A stretch of DNA of 13,215 bases, from positions 1 through 13,215 of the forward strand of contig JAQCHR010000040.1 in assembly GCA_027619655.1 (NCBI GenBank), written 5' to 3'. The position numbers were made by a program, and so were the translations under genes. This stretch comes from Pseudomonadota bacterium. GTDB taxonomy: Bacteria; Pseudomonadota; Alphaproteobacteria; UBA8366; GCA-2717185. Positions 1 through 6,896 of this stretch are shown in pieces (position 1 is the first letter of the stretch; each line of letters begins with the position of its first letter). The notes below the pieces were generated by a model. That model saw only the letters and a list, made by a program, of their open reading frames with translations. It was not told the origin of the DNA and did no database searches.

Positions 1-447
1 GAACTGGCGGGGCTGACCCTGGGGCTGGATCGCGGCGGGTCCTGCACCGGCATGGCCTATTGCATCGCCCCGGAACAGGTGCGCGAGGAACTGGAGATCG
101 TCTGGGCGCGGGAAATGGGCGGCGGATCCTATATGGCGCGCTGGGTCACGGTCCGCACGCCGGACGGGCCGGTGAAGGCCCTTACATTCGTCATCCGGCG
201 CGACCATGTCCGTTATGCGGGCAAGCTGCCCCGCGATCTGCTGATCGCTCATCTGGCCGAGGCGAAGGGCAAGATCGGCACCTGCGCGGAGTATCTGGCG
301 AACACGGTTGAACACATGCACGCGCTTGGCATAGAAGATGGATCGATGCACGAAATGCTGGAAGGGGTACGCGCCTATTGTGGCGGACCGCCGGCGGGAC
401 GATGGGAGAACGGCAAATGGCTGACGACACATCCGGCAAGGTCGTAA
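1..447 (+). CDS. chaC: ChaC-like gamma-glutamylcyclotransferase (3' part, start outside window)
   Basis: The reading frame is open from base 1 and ends at the TAA at 445-447, so 148 C-terminal residues are visible and the N-terminus lies upstream. The fragment begins with a segment ending GLDRGGSCTGMAY, typical of ChaC proteins. It continues with VWAREMGGGSY, in which Glu38 of the fragment is the candidate catalytic acid, and then TFVIRRDHVRYAG. ChaC enzymes cleave glutathione (or gamma-glutamyl peptides) in the cytoplasm to 5-oxoproline plus Cys-Gly. The gene overlaps msrB by 31 bases, which suggests co-expression of two thiol or redox-related enzymes. The family call is from motif recognition; glutathione specificity is inferred. 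Nothing in the visible part looks broken. Confidence 0.85.
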   Translation, partial: ELAGLTLGLDRGGSCTGMAYCIAPEQVREELEIVWAREMGGGSYMARWVTVRTPDGPVKALTFVIRRDHVRYAGKLPRDLLIAHLAEAKGKIGTCAEYLANTVEHMHALGIEDGSMHEMLEGVRAYCGGPPAGRWENGKWLTTHPARS

Positions 448-827
448 AGACGGACGCGGCATGGCGGGCGCAACTGTCGCCCGAGCAGTATCACGTGACG
501 CGCGAGAAGGGGACCGAACGGGCCTTTAGCGGCAAGTATGCCGATACCAAGGATGCTGGCGTCTATGTCTGCGTCTGTTGCGGCAATCCGCTGTTCGATT
601 CCGACACCAAGTTCGATTCCGGCACCGGCTGGCCGAGCTTCTATCAGCCGCTGTCGCCGGAGGCGGTCGGCGAGGAATCGGACAACAAGTTCTTCATGCG
701 CCGGACAGAAATCATCTGCGCGAAATGCGATGCGCATCTCGGCCATGTCTTCCCCGACGGGCCGGCGCCGACCGGGCTGCGCTATTGCATGAACTCCGCG
801 TCGCTGGATCTGAAGCCTAAAGAATAA
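417..827 (+). CDS. msrB: Peptide-methionine (R)-S-oxide reductase MsrB
   Basis: MsrB reduces the R-epimer of protein methionine sulfoxide in the cytoplasm, normally recharged by thioredoxin. The 136-residue protein is a full single-domain SelR/MsrB. It has structural zinc pairs C52/C55 and C101/C104, the GWPSFY motif at 71-76, CDAHLGHVFPDGP at 104-116, and the nucleophilic Cys124 in RYCMNSASL. I chose the ATG at 417 because GGGAGA (404-409) lies 7 bases upstream and the protein then matches the usual length. An in-frame ATG at 402 is the alternative. The start lies inside the end of chaC, so translation is probably coupled. Position 70 is Thr (DSGTGWPSF), where many MsrBs, including E. coli, carry the recycling Cys; an extra Cys54 lies within the first zinc pair. 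Confidence 0.96.
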   Translation: MADDTSGKVVKTDAAWRAQLSPEQYHVTREKGTERAFSGKYADTKDAGVYVCVCCGNPLFDSDTKFDSGTGWPSFYQPLSPEAVGEESDNKFFMRRTEIICAKCDAHLGHVFPDGPAPTGLRYCMNSASLDLKPKE

Positions 828-830
828 GCC

Positions 831-1430
831 TCAGACGGGCGGGATCGTGCGCTGCATCGATTCCCGTTCGCCGAAGCGGTCGACCCAGGCGGACAGGTGC
901 GGATTGCCGTTACGCCAGTCGAAGTCCGGCATCGTTTTGTCCCGCCAGTGGTACGTGCAGCCAAGGAGGAGTTGCACCCGGTCCAGCGGCCCGTCCAGCG
1001 CCCCGCTGGCGGCGATAACGTTGAATTCCTTTGCCAGGCGCAACCCGCGCGCTTCCTCCAGTTCCAGGATGATGGGCGATCGGTGTTCCGGCAACCGCCG
1101 CAATTCGCGGATCCAGACCGACAGCCCGTCCAGATTGCTGCGCGCGTGGGCCTCCAGCCTCTTTGCCGCCCAGCCGACCGGTGGCGCCAGCAGCGGCGGC
1201 CCGTAAATCGCTTCCAGGTAATCGATGATCAGCGCCGATTCGTCGAACATCTCGCCGCCGTCATTGACCAGCGTCGGCACCCGCCCCGCCGGATTGATCG
1301 CCAGCAGTGGCGTGTCCAGGGTGCGGGTCGCAATCGGCACCACCGTGACCTTTTCCTCGATGCCTTTCTCAATGACCAGCACCCGCGCCATGCGGGCATA
1401 GGGCGACGTCAGCGTCACATACAGTTTCAT
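831..1430 (-). CDS. Glutathione S-transferase family protein
   Basis: This 199-residue cytoplasmic protein has a thioredoxin-fold N-terminal GST domain (about 1-78). Its motifs are TSPYARMAR at 8-16 (a candidate catalytic or activating Ser9), NPAGRVPTL for glutathione backbone binding, and DESALIIDYLE with the family Glu-Ser pair. A helical C-terminal domain follows to the end. Such enzymes conjugate glutathione to electrophiles or act as glutathione-dependent reductases; the substrate cannot be read from sequence. The ATG has GGGAG 5 bases upstream and begins 10 bases after the stop of the TPP enzyme, so the two are almost certainly cotranscribed. The gene ends 3 bases from the convergent msrB stop, with no evident terminator between them. 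Confidence 0.92.
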   Translation of the reverse strand: MKLYVTLTSPYARMARVLVIEKGIEEKVTVVPIATRTLDTPLLAINPAGRVPTLVNDGGEMFDESALIIDYLEAIYGPPLLAPPVGWAAKRLEAHARSNLDGLSVWIRELRRLPEHRSPIILELEEARGLRLAKEFNVIAASGALDGPLDRVQLLLGCTYHWRDKTMPDFDWRNGNPHLSAWVDRFGERESMQRTIPPV

Positions 1431-1440
1431 CGCGGCTCCC

Positions 1441-2985
1441 TCACATCACAACTTCGACCAGATAGGGGCCCTTGACGGCAAGACCCGCGACCATCGCCTT
1501 GTAGAATCCTTCGCAATCATCGACGCGAACCGCCTCCACCCCCATACCGTTGGCCATCTGTACCCAGTCCAGGTTGGGCCGCGACAGGTCCAGCATGTCC
1601 AGCGCCTTGCGGCCGGGGTTTTCCGCGCCGACCCGGGTCAGTTCGCCGCGCAGGATGGCGTAGGAGCGGTTGGCGAGAACGACCGTTGTCACGTCCAGAT
1701 TGGCGCGCGCCTGGGTCCACAGCGCCTGCAGCGTATACATGCCGCTGCCATCGCCTTCCAGGCAGATCACCTTGCGGTCCGGGCAGGCCACGGCCGCGCC
1801 CGTCGCCAGGGGCATGCCGAGTCCGATGGAGCCGCCCATATTGTTCAGCCAGTCATGCGGCGGCGTACCGGCGGTCATCGGAAAAAAGCCGCGGCCGACC
1901 GATACGGATTCATCGGCGATGATCGCGCCTTCCGGCAGGACATTGCCCAGCACGGCGGCGATGGTTTCCGCCGTCAGCGCACCTTTCGGCAGGTCGGGCC
2001 GGAAAGCCTGCTGCACCTGCGCATCGCCCGGCTTCGCACCCACTGCCTCGGCCAGCCGGGCCAGTGCGTCTTCCGCATCTTCGCCCAGTTCGCACAGCCG
2101 GTGAATTCTGCAGCCTTCGGCTTCCAGCCGGCTCGGCTTGCCGGGATAGGCAAAGAACGCCACCGGCGGTTTGGCGCCGACCAGAATGATATTCCGGTAG
2201 GGCGCCAGGACCTCGAGCGCCTGATCGACCGAGAAGGGAATCCGATTGACGGCAACCCGCCCCGCGCCGCGCTGCAGCCGGGCGTTCGCCCCCTGCGATA
2301 TCAGGCCGGCGCCGGTTTTCGCGGCAATGCAGCCAGCCAGGTTCAGCGTGCCTTCATACAGCGCCTGCCCGGCCAGCATCAGGACGGTCGGTTCGCCGGA
2401 CCGCAGCACCCTGGCGGCGGCGATGATCGCGTCGTCGGCAATCGTCGCGCGGCGGGGAATTGCCGGCACCTCGGCCGGGCCGTCCGAATCTTCCCAGGCG
2501 GTATTGGCGGGGAGGATCAGCGTTGCGATCTGCCCCGGCGGCGCGCTTGCCGTGGCAATGGCTTCGGCGGCATCCGCCGCGACGGTCCGGGAATCCCGGG
2601 ATGTCTTAACCCAGTGCGAAACCGGCCGCGCGATGCCTTCGATATCGGCGGTCAGCGGCGCATCGTGTTCGATGTGATAGGTCGCGTGCTCGCCGACGAT
2701 ATTGATCATCGGCGTATCCGCCTTGCGCGCGTTGTGCAGGTTGGCGACCGCATTGCCGAGGCCGGGGCCGAGATGCAGCAGCGTCGAGGCCGGCTTCCCC
2801 GCCATCCGGGCATAGCCGTCGGCGGCACCGGTCACCACGCCTTCGAACAGGCACAGCAGGCAGTTCATGCCGTCGACCTTGTCCAGCGCGGCGACGAAAT
2901 GCATCTCCGATGTCCCCGGGTTGGTGAAGCAGACATCGACTCCGCCCCTGACCAGTGTCCTTACCAGACTTTCCGCGCCGTTCAT
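1441..2985 (-). CDS. TPP-dependent acetolactate-synthase-like enzyme
   Basis: This 514-residue protein is a three-domain thiamine diphosphate enzyme (pyrimidine-binding, central, pyrophosphate-binding). Visible motifs are the cofactor-activating Glu48 in LFEGVVTGAADGYAR and the metal/TPP motif from GDG at 411-413 to Asn439 (25 intervening residues), ending ANRSYAI. Many relatives are annotated as acetolactate synthase large subunit, but others resemble benzoylformate decarboxylase. No regulatory subunit (ilvN) is adjacent and no branched-chain amino acid genes are nearby, so I would not call it IlvB. The start at 2985 is preferred over an upstream in-frame codon at 3060 because AGGAG (2996-3000) precedes it and MNGAESLVRTLV is a typical family N-terminus. 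It pairs with the downstream GST gene. The reaction is undetermined. Confidence 0.85.
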   Translation of the reverse strand: MNGAESLVRTLVRGGVDVCFTNPGTSEMHFVAALDKVDGMNCLLCLFEGVVTGAADGYARMAGKPASTLLHLGPGLGNAVANLHNARKADTPMINIVGEHATYHIEHDAPLTADIEGIARPVSHWVKTSRDSRTVAADAAEAIATASAPPGQIATLILPANTAWEDSDGPAEVPAIPRRATIADDAIIAAARVLRSGEPTVLMLAGQALYEGTLNLAGCIAAKTGAGLISQGANARLQRGAGRVAVNRIPFSVDQALEVLAPYRNIILVGAKPPVAFFAYPGKPSRLEAEGCRIHRLCELGEDAEDALARLAEAVGAKPGDAQVQQAFRPDLPKGALTAETIAAVLGNVLPEGAIIADESVSVGRGFFPMTAGTPPHDWLNNMGGSIGLGMPLATGAAVACPDRKVICLEGDGSGMYTLQALWTQARANLDVTTVVLANRSYAILRGELTRVGAENPGRKALDMLDLSRPNLDWVQMANGMGVEAVRVDDCEGFYKAMVAGLAVKGPYLVEVVM

Positions 2986-2995
2986 TATTGCCGCA

Positions 2996-3000
2996 CTCCT
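2996..3000 (-). promoter_or_regulatory. Ribosome binding site deciding the TPP enzyme start
   Basis: On the minus strand AGGAG is followed by 10 bases and the ATG at 2985. The in-frame extension up to 3060 has no comparable site and adds 25 residues not expected for the family. This supports the shorter protein. Confidence 0.55.
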
Positions 3001-3069
3001 ATGATTCAGCGGCTCGGAGACGCCGCGGGCCGGGATAGCAATTGCATCGCCCGGCGGCATATGTCAAAC

Positions 3070-3109
3070 GGTCAGGAATCGTTACCGTTTTGTGACAGTT
3101 TTGTTACGT
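3070..3109 (-). promoter_or_regulatory. Putative PhoB (Pho box) array upstream of pit
   Basis: Three 7-base units sit at exact 11-base spacing, separated by TTTT on the + strand: GTTACCG (3081-3087), GTGACAG (3092-3098) and GTTACGT (3103-3109). On the minus strand the middle unit reads CTGTCAC, a full match to the classical Pho box half-site; the others match it at 5 of 7 (CGGTAAC) and 4 of 7 (ACGTAAC). A weaker fourth position (3070-3076) continues the period but matches poorly. The 7+4 architecture and the location before a PiT phosphate transporter support PhoB binding. The Pho box sense direction points toward the TPP enzyme, so at pit the site could be repressive; in Sinorhizobium meliloti PhoB represses a PiT transporter. 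Binding itself is inference. Confidence 0.6.
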
Positions 3110-3149
3110 ACCATCCCTTTGTCGAACGCCATCGCAGGATGATCTCCCC

Positions 3150-4622
3150 ATGTACAAGGAAACGCTCAGCAAGGACCTGACGAAAATCGGCGAGGTTTCG
3201 GCGGCGGCGCGGCCCACGGCATTGCGTGTCGGCATGGTCGGCCTGGCGGTCCTTTTTCTCGTCATTGTCTGGGTGTTTACCAATCTGGTTTCCGGCGACG
3301 GCGCCAATAGCAGCATGATCGTCGCCGCCGGGGTCATCGGCGGCTACATGGCGCTGAATATCGGCGCCAATGACGTGGCCAACAACATGGCGCCAGCGGT
3401 GGGGTCGCGGGCGCTCACTCTCGCCGGCGCCCTGGTCATCGCCGCGATTTTCGAAGCCGCCGGCGCGATCCTGGCCGGTGGCGATGTCGTTTCCACGATC
3501 TCGAAGAATATCATCAGCGCCGACGCCATGCCGGACAGCCGGACCTTCATCTGGGCGATGATGTCGGCGCTGCTTGCCGCGGCGATCTGGGTCAATCTCG
3601 CGACCTATCTGAATGCGCCGGTATCGACGACCCATTCGGTTGTCGGCGGCGTTGCCGGGGCGGGCATTGCGGCCGCCGGATTCGGCGTCGTCAACTGGCC
3701 GACCATGGGCTCCATCGCGGCCAGCTGGGTCATCTCCCCGCTGATGGGCGGGGTGATCGCCGCGATCTTCCTCGCCTTCGTGAAATCGCAGATCATCTAC
3801 CAGCCGGACAAGATCGCGGCGGCCCGCCGCTGGGTGCCCCTGCTGGTCGCGCTGATGGCGGGAATTTTTTCGGCCTATCTGATCATGAAAGGCCTTCAGA
3901 AGATCTGGAAACCGGATGTCTGGATCGTGGCGGTGATCGCCTTCGGGATTTTCGGCGGCAGTTTCGCCATTCTGAAACCGATGATCCGGCGCCAGTCGGA
4001 AGGTATGGAAAACCGCAACCGGTCCCTGCGCAAGCTGTTCACCATTCCGCTGATCTGCTCCGCCGCGCTGCTGTCCTTTGCCCATGGCGCCAACGATGTC
4101 GCGAATGCCGTTGGTCCGCTGGCGGCGATCGTCAATGCGGCCACGTCGGGCGCGGTTTCGAGCAAGGTCGAGCTGCCGTTCTGGATTCTGCTGGTCGGCG
4201 CGGCCGGTATATCCGCGGGACTGGTGCTGTTCGGCCCAAAGCTGATCCGGACCGTCGGCGAACAGATTACCAAGATGAATCCCATGCGCGCCTATTGCGT
4301 CGCGCTTTCCGCGGCGATTACCGTGCTGATTGCGTCGGCCCTTGGATTGCCCGTCAGTTCAACGCATATTGCCGTGGGCGCGGTTTTCGGCGTCGGTTTC
4401 TACCGGGAGTACCGGACGAGCCGGCAGACCCATATCAACCATGGCCGGCACAAAAAGAATACATCAGCGAAGCCCATCGATGTCGCCGAGCGTGTGCGGC
4501 GCCGCAAACTGGTGCGGCGCCACCATGTCATGACCATCGCATCGGCCTGGGTCATCACGGTGCCCGCCGCGGCGCTCATGGCGGCAGCGGTATTTCACGC
4601 ATTCAACCTGTTCCTGTCCTAA
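3150..4622 (+). CDS. pit: PiT-family inorganic phosphate transporter
   Basis: This 490-residue inner-membrane protein belongs to the PHO4/PiT family, low-affinity phosphate (or metal-phosphate) symporters. The two diagnostic inverted-repeat signatures are present: GANDVANNMAPAVG from residue 72 and GANDVANAVGPLA from residue 313. Each starts a set of hydrophobic segments. NAPVSTTHSVVGG and LPVSSTHIAVGAV are the matching PVSTTH-type signatures of the two halves. The N-terminus (about 25 residues) is polar. A basic loop around 435-465 precedes the last membrane segment, and a hydrophilic linker (about 277-295) joins the halves. The ATG at 3150 has AGGA 11 bases upstream. No phoU-like or DUF47 partner gene is adjacent, unlike many pit loci. 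The upstream Pho-box-like array suggests phosphate-dependent control. Confidence 0.95.
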   Translation: MYKETLSKDLTKIGEVSAAARPTALRVGMVGLAVLFLVIVWVFTNLVSGDGANSSMIVAAGVIGGYMALNIGANDVANNMAPAVGSRALTLAGALVIAAIFEAAGAILAGGDVVSTISKNIISADAMPDSRTFIWAMMSALLAAAIWVNLATYLNAPVSTTHSVVGGVAGAGIAAAGFGVVNWPTMGSIAASWVISPLMGGVIAAIFLAFVKSQIIYQPDKIAAARRWVPLLVALMAGIFSAYLIMKGLQKIWKPDVWIVAVIAFGIFGGSFAILKPMIRRQSEGMENRNRSLRKLFTIPLICSAALLSFAHGANDVANAVGPLAAIVNAATSGAVSSKVELPFWILLVGAAGISAGLVLFGPKLIRTVGEQITKMNPMRAYCVALSAAITVLIASALGLPVSSTHIAVGAVFGVGFYREYRTSRQTHINHGRHKKNTSAKPIDVAERVRRRKLVRRHHVMTIASAWVITVPAAALMAAAVFHAFNLFLS

Positions 4623-4664
4623 ACACTACCGGAAAATCGAGCGGCCGGCGTATACTGCCCGGTG

Positions 4665-5078
4665 ATGGAATGGCTTACCCTGCATGTTGTGGCGCTGGTT
4701 CTGATGGCTGTCCTGTTTGGCGGCATGACGTTCTTCATGGCGTTTTTCGCACCGATGGTGTTCCGTAACCTGCCGCGCGACGTCGCCACGGCTTTCATGC
4801 GCGCCCTGTTTCCAGCGTATTTTTCCGTGATGGGGGTCGTGTCGCTGTTGCCGTTACTCGTGCTGTTGCCCATTCCCGCCTATCGCCCGGATGGCTATGT
4901 CATCCTGGCTGTCGCCGCCCTGTTTTTCGGCGCACGGGGAATTCTGCTGCCGGCGCTGCAGCGCCAGCGTGGCGCCGGCAACGACCGCATGGCGGCCCGG
5001 CTGCATCGCGCCAGCGTCCTGATCCATCTGGCGCAATGGGCAGCGGTCGGCGGCGTTCTCGTGCGGCTCGCCGCCTGA
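4665..5078 (+). CDS. DUF4149-family small membrane protein
   Basis: This is a 137-residue hydrophobic protein with about four predicted membrane segments (roughly 6-26, 48-68, 74-96 and 115-135). The stretch FGGMTFFMAFFAPMVFRNLP with the following FMRALFPAYFSVMG is typical of DUF4149/TMEM205-like proteins. Their biochemical role is not established. A GTG at 4662 lies immediately before the ATG at 4665; I give the ATG. I see no Shine-Dalgarno sequence before either. A TATACT at 4651-4656 lies so close to the start that a leaderless transcript is possible. The stop codon is directly followed by the cobB ATG, so the two genes are cotranscribed. Confidence 0.8.
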   Translation: MEWLTLHVVALVLMAVLFGGMTFFMAFFAPMVFRNLPRDVATAFMRALFPAYFSVMGVVSLLPLLVLLPIPAYRPDGYVILAVAALFFGARGILLPALQRQRGAGNDRMAARLHRASVLIHLAQWAAVGGVLVRLAA

Positions 5079-6395
5079 ATGACCGCGCCGGGCCTGATCC
5101 TCGCGGCGCCCTCCAGCGGCTGTGGCAAGACGGTCATCACGATGGCGCTGCTGCGGGCGCTACGCAACAGCGGGATCCGGGTCGCCGCCGCGAAGGCCGG
5201 CCCGGACTATATTGATCCCGCCTTTCACGGCGCCGCCTGTGGCCGGGTCTGCATCAACCTGGATGTCTGGGCGATGCGCAGCGACACCCTGGCCGGCCTT
5301 GCCGGCGGCCTGGAAGAATCCGCCGACCTGGTCCTGTGCGAAGGGGTCATGGGATTGTTCGACGGCGCATCGGGCGGCGGCGGATCAACTGCGGACCTTG
5401 CCGCGGCAACCGGCTGGCCGGTCGTGCTGATCATCAACGCCAAAGGCCAGGGCGCGTCTGTCGCGGCGCTGGCCGAAGGGTTCATCCGGCACCGGCGCGA
5501 CATCGCGATTGCGGGGATCATCTGCAACCGGGTCGGGTCCGCCGCGCACGCGCGGATCCTGCACGAGGCTTTCGCGACCCTGAATCCAGCAGTTCCCCTG
5601 CTCGGTTGCCTGCACGCCGATGCGGCGCTGACTTTGCCGGACCGCCATCTCGGCCTCGTCCAGGCGTCGGAACATGCGGCGCTGGAACCGTTTCTCGAAG
5701 CCGCGGGAATGTTTGTCCGGGAACATCTCGATCTGGCGGAATTGCAAGGCGTGGCGCGCCAGTCGCGGCTACCGTCTACGGCAACGCCGGTGTCCCTGCC
5801 GCCCCTCGGCCAACGCATCGCCGTCGCCCGCGACCAGGCGTTCCGGTTCTGCTACCCGGCCGTGCTGGACGGATGGCGCGCGGCGGGCGCGGAGGTCATT
5901 CCGTTTTCGCCACTGGCCGATGAATCGCCAGACGCCGCCGCGGACGCGGTCTATCTGCCCGGCGGGTATCCCGAACTGCATGCCGGACGGCTGGCCGGCA
6001 ATGCCGGGTTCCTCGGCGGGCTTCGCCTCCTGGCCGCGAAGGGTGCCGCGGTGTACGGCGAATGCGGCGGTTATATGGTCCTGGGACGCGACATGATCGA
6101 TGCCGATGGCGTTCGGCATGCAATGGCGGGACTGCTGCCCGTGACGACATCTTTCGCGAACCGCCGGCTGCAACTCGGGTATCGGCGACTCGAGAGCCTG
6201 AATGCGTCGCCGCTGGGCCGCGCCGGGTCGCGGTTTACCGGCCATGAATTCCATTACGCGACGATCCACGAGGAAGGGCCGGGTGACGCCCTGTTTTCGG
6301 TGCTTGATTCGCGGAATGACCCGCTGTCTCCGGCCGGGCGGGTATCGGGAAATATCGCCGGATCCTTCATACATCTGATAGACTCCGCCGCATGA
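5079..6395 (+). CDS. cobB: Cobyrinic acid a,c-diamide synthase
   Basis: The CobB/CbiA enzyme amidates the a and c side chains of (hydrogeno)byrinic acid with glutamine and ATP in cobalamin synthesis. The 438-residue protein has the expected two domains. The N-terminal P-loop ATPase domain shows APSSGCGKT at 10-18, KAGPDYIDP around 39-47 and CEGVMGLFDGA near 87-97. The C-terminal class I glutamine amidotransferase domain shows YLPGGYPEL, the nucleophile Cys329 in YGECGGYMVLG, and GHEFHYA at 388-394. Its length matches the family. It begins immediately after the DUF4149 stop and overlaps the next gene by 4 bases (ATGA). No other cobalamin gene or cobalamin riboswitch is visible nearby, so it is detached from any main cob cluster in this window. 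The gene appears intact. Confidence 0.96.
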   Translation: MTAPGLILAAPSSGCGKTVITMALLRALRNSGIRVAAAKAGPDYIDPAFHGAACGRVCINLDVWAMRSDTLAGLAGGLEESADLVLCEGVMGLFDGASGGGGSTADLAAATGWPVVLIINAKGQGASVAALAEGFIRHRRDIAIAGIICNRVGSAAHARILHEAFATLNPAVPLLGCLHADAALTLPDRHLGLVQASEHAALEPFLEAAGMFVREHLDLAELQGVARQSRLPSTATPVSLPPLGQRIAVARDQAFRFCYPAVLDGWRAAGAEVIPFSPLADESPDAAADAVYLPGGYPELHAGRLAGNAGFLGGLRLLAAKGAAVYGECGGYMVLGRDMIDADGVRHAMAGLLPVTTSFANRRLQLGYRRLESLNASPLGRAGSRFTGHEFHYATIHEEGPGDALFSVLDSRNDPLSPAGRVSGNIAGSFIHLIDSAA

Positions 6396-6895
6396 GTGAC
6401 GATGCCGCGCCCCTGCCGTTCTGGAAACTGAAAACCCTGAGCCAGATGACCCAGGCCGAATGGGAATCGCTCTGCGACGGCTGCGGCCAGTGCTGCCTGC
6501 ACAAGGTCGAGGACGCGGATACCGGCGAAATCGGCCTGACCGATGTTGCCTGTACGTTATTGGACCTGCATGGCTGCAATTGCAGCGATTATGCCAACCG
6601 GCAGACTAAGGTTCCCGATTGCGTACAACTGACGCCAGGAAAGGCCGCAACCCTGCGCTGGCTACCGCATAGCTGCGCCTATCGGGTCATTGCCAGTGGC
6701 GGCGACCTGGCCTGGTGGCACCCGCTGGTTTCCGGCGACCCGGACACCGTGCATGAAGCCGGCATATCGGTGCGCGGCAAGGCGGTTTCCGAAAACGACG
6801 TCACGGACCTGGAGCGCCATATCGTCGACTGGCTGATCGACGGCGCGGAACCATTCCACCGCCGCAAGTTCGGCGGGCGGGGCCGGCGGCGCTGA
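6392..6895 (+). CDS. YcgN-family cysteine cluster protein
   Basis: This 167-residue cytoplasmic protein is rich in conserved cysteines. It has CDGCGQCC (C28, C31, C34, C35), then C54, C62, C64, C77 in KVPDCVQLTP, and C95 in LPHSCAYR. The pattern is that of the YcgN (UPF0260) family, related to YkgJ-type zinc or iron-sulfur cluster proteins. No enzymatic role is established. The C-terminus is basic (KFGGRGRRR). The start overlaps the cobB stop as ATGA, indicating translational coupling, and the next gene begins one base after its stop. Metal binding is inferred from the cysteine spacing. Confidence 0.9.
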   Translation: MSDDAAPLPFWKLKTLSQMTQAEWESLCDGCGQCCLHKVEDADTGEIGLTDVACTLLDLHGCNCSDYANRQTKVPDCVQLTPGKAATLRWLPHSCAYRVIASGGDLAWWHPLVSGDPDTVHEAGISVRGKAVSENDVTDLERHIVDWLIDGAEPFHRRKFGGRGRRR

Positions 6896-6896
6896 T

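Noticed and set aside
3062..3067. TTGACA on the minus strand as -35 of the TPP enzyme gene
   Set aside because: The nearest -10-like hexamer (TGCTAT, 3035-3040) is 21 bases away, outside the normal spacing, so I do not call a promoter.
1855..3180. Long + strand open frame antisense to the TPP enzyme gene
   Set aside because: It is rich in Arg, Gly and Gln with no recognisable family. It mirrors a clear TPP enzyme on the other strand, as expected in GC-rich DNA.
3072..4085. Long minus-strand open frame opposite pit
   Set aside because: Repetitive Arg/Asp/Gly composition. The + strand shows both PiT signatures.
4623..4664. Cobalamin riboswitch before the DUF4149-cobB run
   Set aside because: The gap is only 42 bases, too short for the aptamer, and no B12-box-like sequence is visible.
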